From: Bradyrhizobium sp. ORS 375 | GTDB taxonomy: Bacteria > Pseudomonadota > Alphaproteobacteria > Rhizobiales > Xanthobacteraceae | Direction of reading: 5' to 3' | NCBI RefSeq assembly: GCF_000239775.1 | Contig: NZ_CAFI01000175.1 | Span: 1 to 61,787 of the forward strand | Length of the DNA: 61,787 nt | Part shown: positions 19,135-27,741 of the stretch, one piece after another | Layout: the number at the start of each line of letters is the position of its first letter | Numbering within the stretch: position 1 is the stretch's first letter | Notes under the pieces: generated by a model | What the model was told of the DNA's origin: nothing | What the model saw: the letters and a program-made list of their open reading frames with translations, nothing else | Database searches by the model: none | Program-made: the position numbers and the translations under genes

Positions 19135-19311
19135 CGCCGGCCAACTTTCTTCCCCTGGGCTGAAGCCCATTCCTCGCGGGACAAGAAAGTTGGCCGGCGC
19201 CGTCCTCCGCTGCCGCTTCGGCCCTGCGGGTGCGCTGTCGCTCGCCATTCGCCCGAGACGCGCCATCGAGGCCGCGGTGGTCGCGGCCCGAAACAGCCAA
19301 GGAGAGACAAC
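19135..19311 (+). promoter_or_regulatory. Structured leader before the DUF736 gene
   Basis: A perfect 17-bp inverted repeat (CGCCGGCCAACTTTCTT at 19135-19151, complement at 19183-19199) contains an inner GGGCT/AGCCC stem. Three bases later comes a 22-nt box (19203-19224) that matches the box before DUF2493 at 20 of 22 positions. The stem sequences themselves differ between the two loci, so the structure and the box are conserved rather than the whole region. Confidence 0.6.
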
Positions 19312-19632
19312 ATGGCTTCCATCGGTTCCTTCAAGAAGGTCGGCGACGATTTCCAGGGCGAGATCATCACCTTGAACCTCAAGGCCAAGGGCGTGCGCAT
19401 CGTCCCTGAGGCCAACCGCTCCAGCGAGAACGCGCCGAGCCACCGCGTCTACGCCGGGCGTGTCGAGATCGGCGCCGCCTGGTCGCGCCGCTCCGAGGAG
19501 GGGCGCGACTATCTCTCGCTCAAGCTCGACGACCCCTCGTTCAACGCCCCGATCTACGCCAACCTGTTCGAGGACGAAGGCGGTGAGGGCTACACGCTCC
19601 TGTGGTCGCGGCCGCGCAAGGCGACGGAGTGA
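19312..19632 (+). CDS. DUF736 family protein
   Basis: The 106-aa protein starts MASIGSFKK and contains NLKAKGVRIVPEANR and DYLSLKLDDPSF, the hallmarks of DUF736, a small family found almost only on proteobacterial plasmids and ICEs. A strong AAGGAGA precedes the ATG. The function is unknown; its position in conjugative elements suggests a role in establishment or maintenance. Here it stands alone between two cargo blocks, with its own leader and a strong hairpin behind it. Confidence 0.93.
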   Translation: MASIGSFKKVGDDFQGEIITLNLKAKGVRIVPEANRSSENAPSHRVYAGRVEIGAAWSRRSEEGRDYLSLKLDDPSFNAPIYANLFEDEGGEGYTLLWSRPRKATE

Positions 19633-19634
19633 GC

Positions 19635-19673
19635 CGATGCGCCCCGCCCGGATCTCCCGGGCGGGGCGCATCG
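19635..19673. terminator. 17-bp hairpin between convergent genes
   Basis: A perfect 17-bp GC-rich stem (19635-19651 with 19657-19673) and a 5-nt loop begin 2 bases after the DUF736 stop. The next gene converges from the right. No U-tract follows, so this is a strong hairpin that may act as a bidirectional terminator or mRNA end. Confidence 0.6.
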
Positions 19674-19742
19674 CGGTCGGCTGGCCGTTGCGGCTACGCA
19701 GATTACTCCTCGCTGGTCTGACGTCGGGAAGCGGCCGAGACG

Positions 19743-20951
19743 TTATTGCGCCAGCGGGCAGTTGCCGTCGGCCAGAGGGCGGAATGCGCGATCGGCCGGG
19801 ATCGTGGCAACCACCTTGTAGTAATCGAACGGCTTCTTCGATTCCTCCGGCTTCTTCACCTCGACCAGATACATGTCGTGAACGACCCGGCCGTCGACGC
19901 GCACGGCGGTCCTGCCAAACAGTGGATCGTCAAAGGTGCCGGCGTCGCGCATCGCCGCAACGACGGCGGCGCCGTCCTTGGAATGGCCGACCTTCTCGAC
20001 GGCCCGCAGATAGGCCAGCGTGGCCGAATAGGTGCCGGCCTGACTCATCGAGGGCACCTTGCCGTTGCTGCGCTTGGCGAACCGCTCGGCGAAGGAACGG
20101 GTCTTGTCGTTCAGATCCCAGTAGAAGGCGGTGGTCAACATGAGGCCGTTCGCCGCCTTCAGCCCGAGCGCATGAATGTCGTTGATGAAGAGCACCAGGC
20201 CGACCAGCTTCTGGCCGCCGGCCACGATGCCGAACTCCCCGGCCGTCTTGATGGCGTTGATCGTATCGGTTCCGCCATTGGCGAGGCCGATGATCTCCGC
20301 CTTGGAGGCCTGGGCCTGCATCAGGAAGGACGAAAAATCCATTGCGTCGAGCGGGTGCCGGACAGAGCCAAGAACCGTGCCGCCATTGGCCTTGACGACG
20401 TCTCCGGCTTCCTTCTCCATCGTCGTGCCGAAGGTGTAGTCGGCCGTCAGAAAGTACCACCGCTTGCCGCCGTTCCTGACGATCGCCTCGGCCGTGCCGT
20501 GGGAATTCGACCATGTGTCCCACGTCCAGTGCAGCGTGTTCGGCGTACAGGATTTTCCGGTCAGCTCCGACGTGCCCGCCGTGGTCGCGATGAGGACCTT
20601 GTTTCTGTCCTTCACGAGGCCCGCAAGCCCAAGCGCGATGCCGGAGGTCGGGATGTCGATGATCATGTCGACGCTTTCGGCATCGATCCAGCGGCGAGCG
20701 ATCGCGCCGGCGATATCGGTCTTGTTCTGCGCATCGCCCGAGACGAGTTCGACGGAAAGTCTTTTAGAGCCCGCATTGAAGTCCTCGATCGCCAGCTTGG
20801 CCGCCTCCAGAGATCCTGGGCCGCTGAAATCGGAGTATGGCCCCGACATGTCGCTGAGCACGCCGATCTTGACCGGTGTCTGGGCGACAGCGCCCGAAGC
20901 GCCGAGCACGAGAGCGAGCAGTACGGCACTTGCCTTTAGAACGGTGTTCAT
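19743..20951 (-). CDS. Branched-chain-amino-acid-type (Peripla_BP_6) substrate-binding protein
   Basis: The 402-aa protein has a Sec signal peptide (cleavage near ASGAVA-Q, residue 24) followed by VKIGVLSDMSGPYSD, the typical start of LivJ-like receptors. Many soil bacteria use this family to take up aromatic and alicyclic acids. It is the last gene of the bad/ali operon, 61 bp after gcdH. No permease or ATPase of the Liv type is in the window, so it must use transport partners elsewhere or be an orphan. A role in cyclohexanecarboxylate uptake is inferred from position. Confidence 0.88.
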   Translation of the reverse strand: MNTVLKASAVLLALVLGASGAVAQTPVKIGVLSDMSGPYSDFSGPGSLEAAKLAIEDFNAGSKRLSVELVSGDAQNKTDIAGAIARRWIDAESVDMIIDIPTSGIALGLAGLVKDRNKVLIATTAGTSELTGKSCTPNTLHWTWDTWSNSHGTAEAIVRNGGKRWYFLTADYTFGTTMEKEAGDVVKANGGTVLGSVRHPLDAMDFSSFLMQAQASKAEIIGLANGGTDTINAIKTAGEFGIVAGGQKLVGLVLFINDIHALGLKAANGLMLTTAFYWDLNDKTRSFAERFAKRSNGKVPSMSQAGTYSATLAYLRAVEKVGHSKDGAAVVAAMRDAGTFDDPLFGRTAVRVDGRVVHDMYLVEVKKPEESKKPFDYYKVVATIPADRAFRPLADGNCPLAQ

Positions 20952-21012
20952 AGGTTTCCTCCTGCAATTTGATTGTTGGTTGATCTGACTGGGGCCAGCG
21001 CCTCAGAAGCGT

Positions 21013-22200
21013 TCAGTTGAATGCAGCGATGCCCGTGATCGCGCGCCCGACGATGAGCGCGTGAATGTCGTGCGTACCCTCATAGGTGTTGACGACCTCG
21101 AGATTGACGAGATGGCGGGCGACGCCGAACTCGTCGCTGATGCCGTTGCCGCCCATCATGTCCCGTGCGGTTCGGGCGATCTCGAGTGCCTTGCCGCAGG
21201 AGTTGCGCTTCATGATCGACGTGATCTCGACGGGAGCAGCGCCCTCGTCCTTGAGACGGCCGAGCCGCAGGCAGCCCTGGAGCCCGATCGTGATCTCCGT
21301 GAGCATGTCCGCGAGCTTTTTCTGCACCAGCTGGTTCGCCGCGATCGGGCGGCCGAACTGCTTGCGGTCCATCACGTATTGCCGGGCGCGCAGGTAGCAG
21401 TCCTCGGCAGCGCCGAGCGCTCCCCAGGCGATGCCGTAGCGCGCGCTGTTGAGACAGGTGAACGGTCCCTTGAGACCGCGCACCTCAGGAAAGGCGTTTT
21501 CCTCGGGACAAAAGACGTCATCGAGCACGATCTCGCCGGTGATCGAGGTGCGCAGCCCGACCTTGCCGTGAATGGCCGGCGCGCTGAGGCCCCTCCAGCC
21601 CTTCTCCAGAACGAAGCCGCGAATGGCGCCGTCATCGTCCTTCGCCCAGACCAAGAACACGTCGGCGATCGGACTGTTGGTGATCCACATCTTCGCACCC
21701 GACAGGCTGTAGCCTCCGGCGACCTTGCGCGCCCGGGTGATCATGCTGCCAGGATCGGACCCGTGGTTCGGCTCGGTCAGGCCGAAGCAGCCGATCCATT
21801 CACCGGACGCGAGCTTGGGAAGATATTTCTGCCGGGTCACCTCGTTGCCAAACTCATGGATCGGAACCATGACCAGCGAAGATTGCACGCTCATCATCGA
21901 GCGATAGCCGGAATCGACCCGCTCGACCTCGCGCGCAATCAGCCCATAGCAGACGTAGTTCAGGCCCGCGCCGCCATACTGCGACGGGATCGTCGGACCG
22001 AGCAGCCCGAGCTCACCCATGCTTCTGAAGAGACGCGGGTCGGTCGTCTCATGGCGGAAGGCGTCTAGTACCCGCGGCAGCAGCTGCTCCTGGCAATAGG
22101 CATGCGCGGTGTCGCGGACGGCGCGCTCCTCATCGGTGATCTGCCCGTCGAGGGAAAGAGGATCGTCCCACTGGAAGATCTGGCGGGCCGTCATGGACAT
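21013..22200 (-). CDS. gcdH: Glutaryl-CoA dehydrogenase
   Basis: The 395-aa flavoprotein should oxidise and decarboxylate glutaryl-CoA to crotonyl-CoA. Acyl-CoA dehydrogenase features include [16 protein letters not shown] near 143 (FAD and substrate contacts) and TYEGTHDIH near 375, whose Glu is the catalytic base in glutaryl-CoA dehydrogenases. The start at 22200 is preceded by AGGAG on the minus strand; the longer open frame upstream overlaps badK and is not used. In this operon it would process glutaryl-CoA formed by beta-oxidation of pimeloyl-CoA, the end product of the BadI step. Confidence 0.92.
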   Translation of the reverse strand: MSMTARQIFQWDDPLSLDGQITDEERAVRDTAHAYCQEQLLPRVLDAFRHETTDPRLFRSMGELGLLGPTIPSQYGGAGLNYVCYGLIAREVERVDSGYRSMMSVQSSLVMVPIHEFGNEVTRQKYLPKLASGEWIGCFGLTEPNHGSDPGSMITRARKVAGGYSLSGAKMWITNSPIADVFLVWAKDDDGAIRGFVLEKGWRGLSAPAIHGKVGLRTSITGEIVLDDVFCPEENAFPEVRGLKGPFTCLNSARYGIAWGALGAAEDCYLRARQYVMDRKQFGRPIAANQLVQKKLADMLTEITIGLQGCLRLGRLKDEGAAPVEITSIMKRNSCGKALEIARTARDMMGGNGISDEFGVARHLVNLEVVNTYEGTHDIHALIVGRAITGIAAFN

Positions 22201-22247
22201 CAAGCGCTCCTGTCGAATCGATTGGAAGGGATCACATGGCGCGGGGG

Positions 22248-23024
22248 TTAGCGATGGACGAAGACGGGCTTGCGCTTGTCCAAGAACGCCTGCATGCCTT
22301 CGCGTGCATCTGCAGTTGCGAAGCGGGCGTGGAGTTCGCGACGTTCGAATAGCGTCCCTTCGCTCAGCGGCTGCTCGAAGGCGCGGCTCACGCATTCCTT
22401 GAGCGCCATCAGCGCTGGCGCGGAGAACGAGGCGATGGTCGACGCGAGCCGCATGGTCTCCTCGCGAAGTCGTTCGTCGTCGACGACGCGGGCGACCAGG
22501 CCGTAGCGATCGGCTTCGTCGGCGTCGAGGGTGCGGGCCGACAGGCACATGTCCATGGCCTTCGCCTTGCCGATGGCGCGAGGAAGCCGTTGCGTGCCGC
22601 CCGCGCCGGGCAGGAGACCAAGCTTGATCTCGGGCAGCCCGAATTTGGCGCCGCGGCCCGCGACGATGATGTCGCAGGCCAGCGCGAGCTCACATCCGCC
22701 GCCGAGCGCCAGCCCGGCGACGGCGGCAATGACGGGCTTGCGTACCCGGCGAATGGTTTCCCAGTTGCGTGTGATGAAGTTGGAATTGTAGACGTCGCTG
22801 TAGCCCCAGTCCGCCATCGCTGCGATGTCAGCGCCAGCGGCGAATGCCTTTGCCGACCCCGCGATCACGATGGCGCCGATCGCATCATCGGCGTCCAGAT
22901 CGAGCAACGCTGCGCCGAGCCTGTCCATCAGCTCGTCGTTTAGCGCATTCATCACCTTTGGCCGGTTGAGCGTGACGAGTCCGACACGTTCGCTGCGTTC
23001 GATCAGTATGACTTCGTCTTGCAC
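22248..23024 (-). CDS. badK: Cyclohex-1-ene-1-carboxyl-CoA hydratase
   Basis: The 258-aa crotonase-fold enzyme contains [11 protein letters not shown] near 62 and [12 protein letters not shown] near 108 (oxyanion hole), and the two glutamates typical of enoyl-CoA hydratases (in LPEIKLG and after). By sequence alone it could be any enoyl-CoA hydratase. Position between aliA and gcdH in a bad/ali operon supports BadK, which hydrates cyclohex-1-ene-1-carboxyl-CoA to 2-hydroxycyclohexane-1-carboxyl-CoA. Confidence 0.85.
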   Translation of the reverse strand: MQDEVILIERSERVGLVTLNRPKVMNALNDELMDRLGAALLDLDADDAIGAIVIAGSAKAFAAGADIAAMADWGYSDVYNSNFITRNWETIRRVRKPVIAAVAGLALGGGCELALACDIIVAGRGAKFGLPEIKLGLLPGAGGTQRLPRAIGKAKAMDMCLSARTLDADEADRYGLVARVVDDERLREETMRLASTIASFSAPALMALKECVSRAFEQPLSEGTLFERRELHARFATADAREGMQAFLDKRKPVFVHR

Positions 23025-23108
23025 GCGCGTGCTCCATCGCGCCGCCGGCGCGTTTCGATTGACAGATTCGAGAAGTGCAGTCCGGACGCGCGGGGCGCGT
23101 GAGCGAGC

Positions 23109-24752
23109 CTAGAGCTCGCCGGCCTTCAGCATGTCGCGCAGCCTGAATTTCTGGATCTTGCCCGACGGCGTCGACGGCATCGCGTCCCGCACGATGAGCT
23201 TTTCCGGAATGTACTGGATCGCGAGCTTGTGCGATTTGAGAAATTCGACCATCCCGGAGAAGTCGATGGTCTGTCCGGCCCTGGGTACGATGACGGCGCA
23301 TGCGCGCTCGCCAAGGCGCTCGTCGGGATAGGCTACGATCGCGACCTGTGCGACGGCGGGATGTTTGTAGAGCAGCGCCTCGAGCTCGACGACGGGTATG
23401 TTTTCTCCGCCACGAATGATGACGTCCTTCGAGCGTCCGCTGATCCGGATGTAGCCGGCGGGCGTGATGTAGGCCAGGTCTCCGGTATCGAACCAGCCCT
23501 CGGCGTCGGTGCCGTTCCACTGCGGCCGCTTGAGGTAGCCGCCGAAGTTCGAGCAGGCTCGCACAAGGAGCTTGCCGGACTGTCCTGGCGGCAGCGGCTT
23601 GCCGTCGGCATCCACCACCTTCAGCTCGACGCCGGGGAGAGGGCAGCCGTCGGTGGTCGAGGCGAGCTTGTCGTCGTCGTCCAGGTTGATCAGCGTGACC
23701 GCGCCATTCTCCGTCATGCCCCAGGCCGAGACGATCTTGGCGCCGAGGCCCGCCTGGGCCTGCTCGGCCAGCGGACCTGGGATCGGCGCCCCCGCGCACA
23801 GGAAGCTCCTGAGAGAGGGCACCGGCTTGCCGGTCTCGGTCACGGTGCGGGTCAGATCCGTCAGGAACGGCGTGGACGCCATCGTGAAGGTCGCTTTCTC
23901 AGCGCGGATCAGGTCCACCGCCCGGTTAGGCTCCCAGACATCCTGCAGGACAGCGCTGGCCTTCAGCATGATCGGCATCATCAGGCCGTACATGAAGCCG
24001 GTCTGATGGGCCATCGGGGAAGCCATCAGGACCACGTCGTCGGTGCCGAGCTTCAGGCGCTGGGCATAGGGAATGATGTTGGCCATCAGCGTGTTCGCGC
24101 TGTGCATCACGCCTTTCGGCTCGCCCGTCGTTCCCGACGTATAGATGAGCTGCGTGATGTCGTCCGGGCCGGGGCGGGCCGAGCCGAGAATGGCCTTCGC
24201 ATCCGCCGCCGTCTCCCATTCCGGCACCGTCAGCAGCGCGTCGAAATCGTCGGCACCGCCGCCGCCGATGACGACGAGGCGCGTAAGCGACGGAAGCTCG
24301 GGCATGAGGCCCCTCAGCATCGCCTCATGATCGAAGCTGCGGAACGTCTTCGGGACGATCATCACCTTGGCTTCACCATGCCGGAGCATGAAGGAGAGCT
24401 CACGCTCCCGGAAGATCGGCATCAGCGGGTTGATGACGGCGCCGATCCGGCTGCAGGCGAGGTAGAGCAGCGTGAACTGCCACCAATTGGGAAGCTGCAT
24501 GGCAACGACATCGTTGCGGCTGACGCCGAGGCGCGACAACCCGATCGCCATCCGGTCCGCCAGCGCTGCCATCTCGCGATAGGTGAAGCGGCGCACCGTG
24601 TCGGTGTCGAGGCGAACCGCGGTCAGCGCGATCTTGTCCGGGCTCGTCGCCAGACAGGCGTCCAGATCGTCGTTGATGGTTCGGTCGTGCCAGTGGCCAT
24701 TGGCAATGCTGGCTGCGCGGCGCGGCCCGAGCAAGACGGCGTCGAATTCCAT
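23109..24752 (-). CDS. aliA: Cyclohexanecarboxylate-CoA ligase
   Basis: The 547-aa ANL-superfamily enzyme has a P-loop YTSGTTGEPKG near 195, WGMTENG near 342, and the C-terminal lysine in PSGKIQKFRLRD near 527. Its neighbours (aliB, badI, badH, badK) point to activation of cyclohexanecarboxylate to its CoA ester, the entry step of the pathway. The start codon lies 33 bp after the aliB stop. Activity on other alicyclic or aromatic acids cannot be excluded from sequence. Confidence 0.88.
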   Translation of the reverse strand: MEFDAVLLGPRRAASIANGHWHDRTINDDLDACLATSPDKIALTAVRLDTDTVRRFTYREMAALADRMAIGLSRLGVSRNDVVAMQLPNWWQFTLLYLACSRIGAVINPLMPIFRERELSFMLRHGEAKVMIVPKTFRSFDHEAMLRGLMPELPSLTRLVVIGGGGADDFDALLTVPEWETAADAKAILGSARPGPDDITQLIYTSGTTGEPKGVMHSANTLMANIIPYAQRLKLGTDDVVLMASPMAHQTGFMYGLMMPIMLKASAVLQDVWEPNRAVDLIRAEKATFTMASTPFLTDLTRTVTETGKPVPSLRSFLCAGAPIPGPLAEQAQAGLGAKIVSAWGMTENGAVTLINLDDDDKLASTTDGCPLPGVELKVVDADGKPLPPGQSGKLLVRACSNFGGYLKRPQWNGTDAEGWFDTGDLAYITPAGYIRISGRSKDVIIRGGENIPVVELEALLYKHPAVAQVAIVAYPDERLGERACAVIVPRAGQTIDFSGMVEFLKSHKLAIQYIPEKLIVRDAMPSTPSGKIQKFRLRDMLKAGEL

Positions 24753-24785
24753 GGCTTCCCCCTCCCGTTCGTTCGTTGTTTGATG

Positions 24786-25937
24786 TCAAGCAGGCACGGC
24801 CGAGCGTCCCGCCCGCGCGCGTGCGATAATCGTTTTCATGATCTGCGCGGTGCCGTCACCGATCTGGAAGCCGAGGACGTCGCGCAGCCGTTGCTCCATC
24901 GGGCCACGGTCATAGCCGCCATGGCCGTGCATCAGCAGGCATTGGTGGATCACGTCATAGGCGAGTTTCGGCGCCCACCATTTGCACATCGCCGCCTCGG
25001 CGCTGTGGGGAAGTCCCTTGTCCTTCAGCCATAGGGCCTGCAGGCAAAGCAGCCGCGCAGCCTCGACCTGGGTGTCGAGGTCCGCCAGGGGATGCGACAC
25101 GCCCTGGAACGCCGACAGGGTCTTGCCGAACGCCTGCCGCTGAGCGACATACTGCCAGGTCTCGTCGAGCGCAGCGCGCGCCACCGCCAGCACCTGAAGC
25201 CCGATCAGCGCGCGCGAGAAGTCGAATCCTTGCATCACCTGGACGAAGCCCTTGTTCTCGTCGCCGAGGCGATGCGAGCCGGGCACGCGCACATTCTCGA
25301 AGAACAGTGATCCGCGTCCGATGGCGCGCTGACCGTGACAGTCGAACCGCGAGCGCGTGACGCCCGGCAGGTCGAGCGGGATCAGCAAAGCGGTGATGCC
25401 ATGTGCGCCGGATTCGACCGTGCCGGTCCGGCCAAACACGACGGCCGCATCGGCTTGGTCCGCAGCCGAGATCGAGGTCTTCTCGCCATTGACGATGTAG
25501 TCGTCGTCATCGCGCTCGATCCGTAGCCGCAGACTGGCCGCGTCGGATCCTCCCCGTGGCTCGGTGAGCGCAATCGCGAACGGGGCCTCGCCGGCGACGA
25601 GGCGTGCGAGCCACGGTGTCACGATCTCTGGCTTGCCGTGCTGTGACAGGATCTGTCCGTTCAGCGAGGCCAACAGGTTGATGTAGGACATCGAGAGGTC
25701 GGCGCGGGCAATCTCCTCGTGGATGACGCCGGCCGCGAGGGTCGCCATGCCGAGGCCGCCGAATGGCTCCGGCAGCTCGGGCGCGATGAAACCCATCGCG
25801 CCCATCTCCTTCATCAGGCCGCGATCGAGAACGCGGGTGCGATCGCGCTCCTGGAATCCGGGAGCAAGCCTGTCGGCCGCGAAGCGGCGCGCCTGGTCGC
25901 CAAGCGCAACGAGGTCCTCGTCGAGATACGGATTCAT
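24786..25937 (-). CDS. aliB: Cyclohexanecarboxyl-CoA dehydrogenase
   Basis: The 383-aa acyl-CoA dehydrogenase shows IALTEPRGGSDAAS near 137 and ends IGDGTAQIMKTIIARA, where many family members have the catalytic or FAD-contact loop. AliB introduces the ring double bond to give cyclohex-1-ene-1-carboxyl-CoA. The ATG at 25937 has GGGAGG upstream on the minus strand; the open frame continues further upstream but only through the palindromic spacer before badI. Confidence 0.87.
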   Translation of the reverse strand: MNPYLDEDLVALGDQARRFAADRLAPGFQERDRTRVLDRGLMKEMGAMGFIAPELPEPFGGLGMATLAAGVIHEEIARADLSMSYINLLASLNGQILSQHGKPEIVTPWLARLVAGEAPFAIALTEPRGGSDAASLRLRIERDDDDYIVNGEKTSISAADQADAAVVFGRTGTVESGAHGITALLIPLDLPGVTRSRFDCHGQRAIGRGSLFFENVRVPGSHRLGDENKGFVQVMQGFDFSRALIGLQVLAVARAALDETWQYVAQRQAFGKTLSAFQGVSHPLADLDTQVEAARLLCLQALWLKDKGLPHSAEAAMCKWWAPKLAYDVIHQCLLMHGHGGYDRGPMEQRLRDVLGFQIGDGTAQIMKTIIARARAGRSAVPA

Positions 25938-25978
25938 CGGCACGTCCTCCCGATCTTTTTGTCGTTCACTTGGCCCGA

Positions 25979-26032
25979 CCCCGGAGACGTCTCCGGGGTG
26001 GCAGATGACATGGCATCGCCTCCGGCGATGCC
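25979..26032. repeat. Tandem palindromes between badI and aliB
   Basis: Two perfect inverted repeats sit 13 bp apart: a 20-bp palindrome without a loop (25979-25998) and GGCATCGCC/GGCGATGCC with a 3-nt loop (26012-26032). In an operon read right to left they lie just after the badI stop, as REP-like elements or mRNA-processing hairpins often do. Confidence 0.65.
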
Positions 26033-26042
26033 GCACATGCTG

Positions 26043-26825
26043 CTATTTCACGAACTTCCGGAATTCCGGCTTCCGCTTTTCGGTGAGCGCCTTCACACCT
26101 TCGCGGGACTCTTCGGTGTCGTAGTAGAGCTTCAGCGCATACATCCCCATGCCGGCGATGCCGGCCTGGTGCGCCGTGTCCATGTTGAAGGAGCGCTTGG
26201 CGATCGCGATGGCGGTCGGGCTGCGTTCACAGAGCTCCTCGCCCCAGGCCTGCACCGTCCGGTCCAGCTCGTCGTGCGGCACGCAGAGGTTTGCGAGGCC
26301 CATCGCCTCGGCCTCCCTGCCGGAATAGCGCCGGCACATGTACCAGATCTCCCGCGCCTTCTTCTCGCCGACGACACGGGCGAGGAAGGCGGTGCCGTAG
26401 CCCGGATCGACCGAGCCCATTTTGGGACCGACCTGGCCGAAGATGGCCTTCTCAGAGCAGATGGTCATGTCGCAGATCGTCGCCAGCACATTGCCGCCGC
26501 CGATCGCAAAGCCCTGCACGCGCGCGATGACGGGCTTGGGGACGTCACGAATGGCCGTGTGCAGTTCTTCCATCGGCAGGCCGATGGTGCCGCGTCCGTC
26601 GTAGTTGCCGTCATGCGCCGACTGGTCGCCGCCGGTGCAGAAGGCGCGATCGCCGGCGCCGGCGAGCACGATGCAGCCGACATCCTTGTCGTAGCCCGCC
26701 TTGTACAGTGCCTTGATCAACTCGTCGCAGGTCGTGCCGCGAAAGGCGTTCATCTTGTCCGGCCGGTTGATGATGATCCAGGCGACGCCGTTGCGGATCT
26801 CGTAGATCAGGTCCTGAAACTGCAT
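26043..26825 (-). CDS. badI: 2-Ketocyclohexanecarboxyl-CoA hydrolase
   Basis: The 260-aa crotonase-family protein resembles MenB/BadI: FCTGGDQSAHDGNY near 61, GFAIGGGNVLATICDM near 103, and VGPKMGSVDPGYG near 131 (a MenB-like loop). BadI opens the ring hydrolytically, converting 2-ketocyclohexane-1-carboxyl-CoA to pimeloyl-CoA. The MenB-like features set it apart from simple hydratases, so this assignment is stronger than that of badK. It lies 24 bp after badH. Confidence 0.93.
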   Translation of the reverse strand: MQFQDLIYEIRNGVAWIIINRPDKMNAFRGTTCDELIKALYKAGYDKDVGCIVLAGAGDRAFCTGGDQSAHDGNYDGRGTIGLPMEELHTAIRDVPKPVIARVQGFAIGGGNVLATICDMTICSEKAIFGQVGPKMGSVDPGYGTAFLARVVGEKKAREIWYMCRRYSGREAEAMGLANLCVPHDELDRTVQAWGEELCERSPTAIAIAKRSFNMDTAHQAGIAGMGMYALKLYYDTEESREGVKALTEKRKPEFRKFVK

Positions 26826-26849
26826 GGTGTTTCTCCCGTCCTTGCTGGT

Positions 26850-27617
26850 TCAGCCGTTCATTGTCAGTCCGCCGGACACGCTGAGCACCTGTCCGGTCAC
26901 GAATGCCGCGTCATCGCTGGCGAAGAAAAGAATGGCGCCGGGAAGATCATCCGGCTGGCCAATGCGGCCGAGCGGGATCGAGCGCGTGAAGGCCTCGACC
27001 AGCTTCTCCGGATTGCCTGCGCCCTGCTTGTAGTCGGCGAACAGAGCCGTATCCGTCGGTCCCGGGCACACCACGTTCACCGTGATGTTGTGGCGGGAGT
27101 GCTCGCGCGCGATCGTCTTGGAAAACGCGACGAGCCCGCCCTTGCACGCGGCATAGACCGCCTCGCCCGACGAGCCAACGCGCGCAGCGTCCGATGCAAT
27201 GTTCACGATCCGGCCGGACCGGCGGGCCGCCATGCCGGGCAGGACGGCATGGTGCATGTGCAGAGCGCCGGTCAGATTGATCGCGATCAGGCGCTCCCAG
27301 TCCTTCGGCTCGGTCTTGGTGAACGGCTTGAAGATATCCCAGCCTGCATTGTTGACGAGGACATCGATCGGGCCGAGCTTTGCCTCGGCGGCAGCGAGCG
27401 CGGCATCGACGCTCGCGCGGTCGGTGATGTCGCAGCGAAAGGCCTCGGCGGTCTGTCCAGCGCCGCGAATGCCGGCGGCGACCGTTTCGGCGGCTTCCGG
27501 GTTGAGATCGAACACGGCGACCTTTGCGCCTTCGGCCGCAAACCGGCGGCATGTCGCGCCTCCGATTCCACCGCCGCCGCCGGTCACGATGACCGTCCTG
27601 CCGTCGAAACGTGCCAT
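26850..27617 (-). CDS. badH: 2-Hydroxycyclohexanecarboxyl-CoA dehydrogenase
   Basis: The 255-aa short-chain dehydrogenase has the NAD-binding TGGGGGIGGATC near 12, NNAG near 89, catalytic Ser in NIASDAARVG and the YxxxK motif (YAACKGG) near 154. Length and neighbours match BadH, which oxidises 2-hydroxycyclohexane-1-carboxyl-CoA to the 2-keto compound. It is the promoter-proximal gene of the operon, divergent from the MarR regulator. Confidence 0.92.
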   Translation of the reverse strand: MARFDGRTVIVTGGGGGIGGATCRRFAAEGAKVAVFDLNPEAAETVAAGIRGAGQTAEAFRCDITDRASVDAALAAAEAKLGPIDVLVNNAGWDIFKPFTKTEPKDWERLIAINLTGALHMHHAVLPGMAARRSGRIVNIASDAARVGSSGEAVYAACKGGLVAFSKTIAREHSRHNITVNVVCPGPTDTALFADYKQGAGNPEKLVEAFTRSIPLGRIGQPDDLPGAILFFASDDAAFVTGQVLSVSGGLTMNG

Positions 27618-27741
27618 CCTCGCATCCTCCCTGTCGAAATTGTCGGAGTCGCCTTTTTGAGCGATCTTCGCTTGAGTAGCGACTATTTATGCAACATATT
27701 GTCCTAAATAGCATGCGACGATCGGGGATGCAAGTGGAGCG
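27618..27741. promoter_or_regulatory. Divergent badH/badR promoter region with operator candidate
   Basis: For badH (minus strand) a -35 TTGCAT (complement of 27728-27733) and a -10 TATTTA (complement of 27705-27710) are spaced by exactly 17 bp. Immediately downstream lies TTTATGCAACATATTG (27686-27701), flanked by CTATTTA (27683-27689) and TAAATAG (27705-27711), so a dyad covers the -10 and start region. For badR (plus strand) TTGAGT (27672-27677) and CATATT (27695-27700) are a weaker pair with the operator over the -10. A MarR repressor bound here would block both genes. Confidence 0.65.

Noticed and set aside
23229-27707. Two long plus-strand open frames (about 600 and 660 codons) opposite the bad/ali operon
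   Set aside because: They lie antisense to well-recognised enzymes and have the Arg/His/Gly-rich composition of shadow frames.
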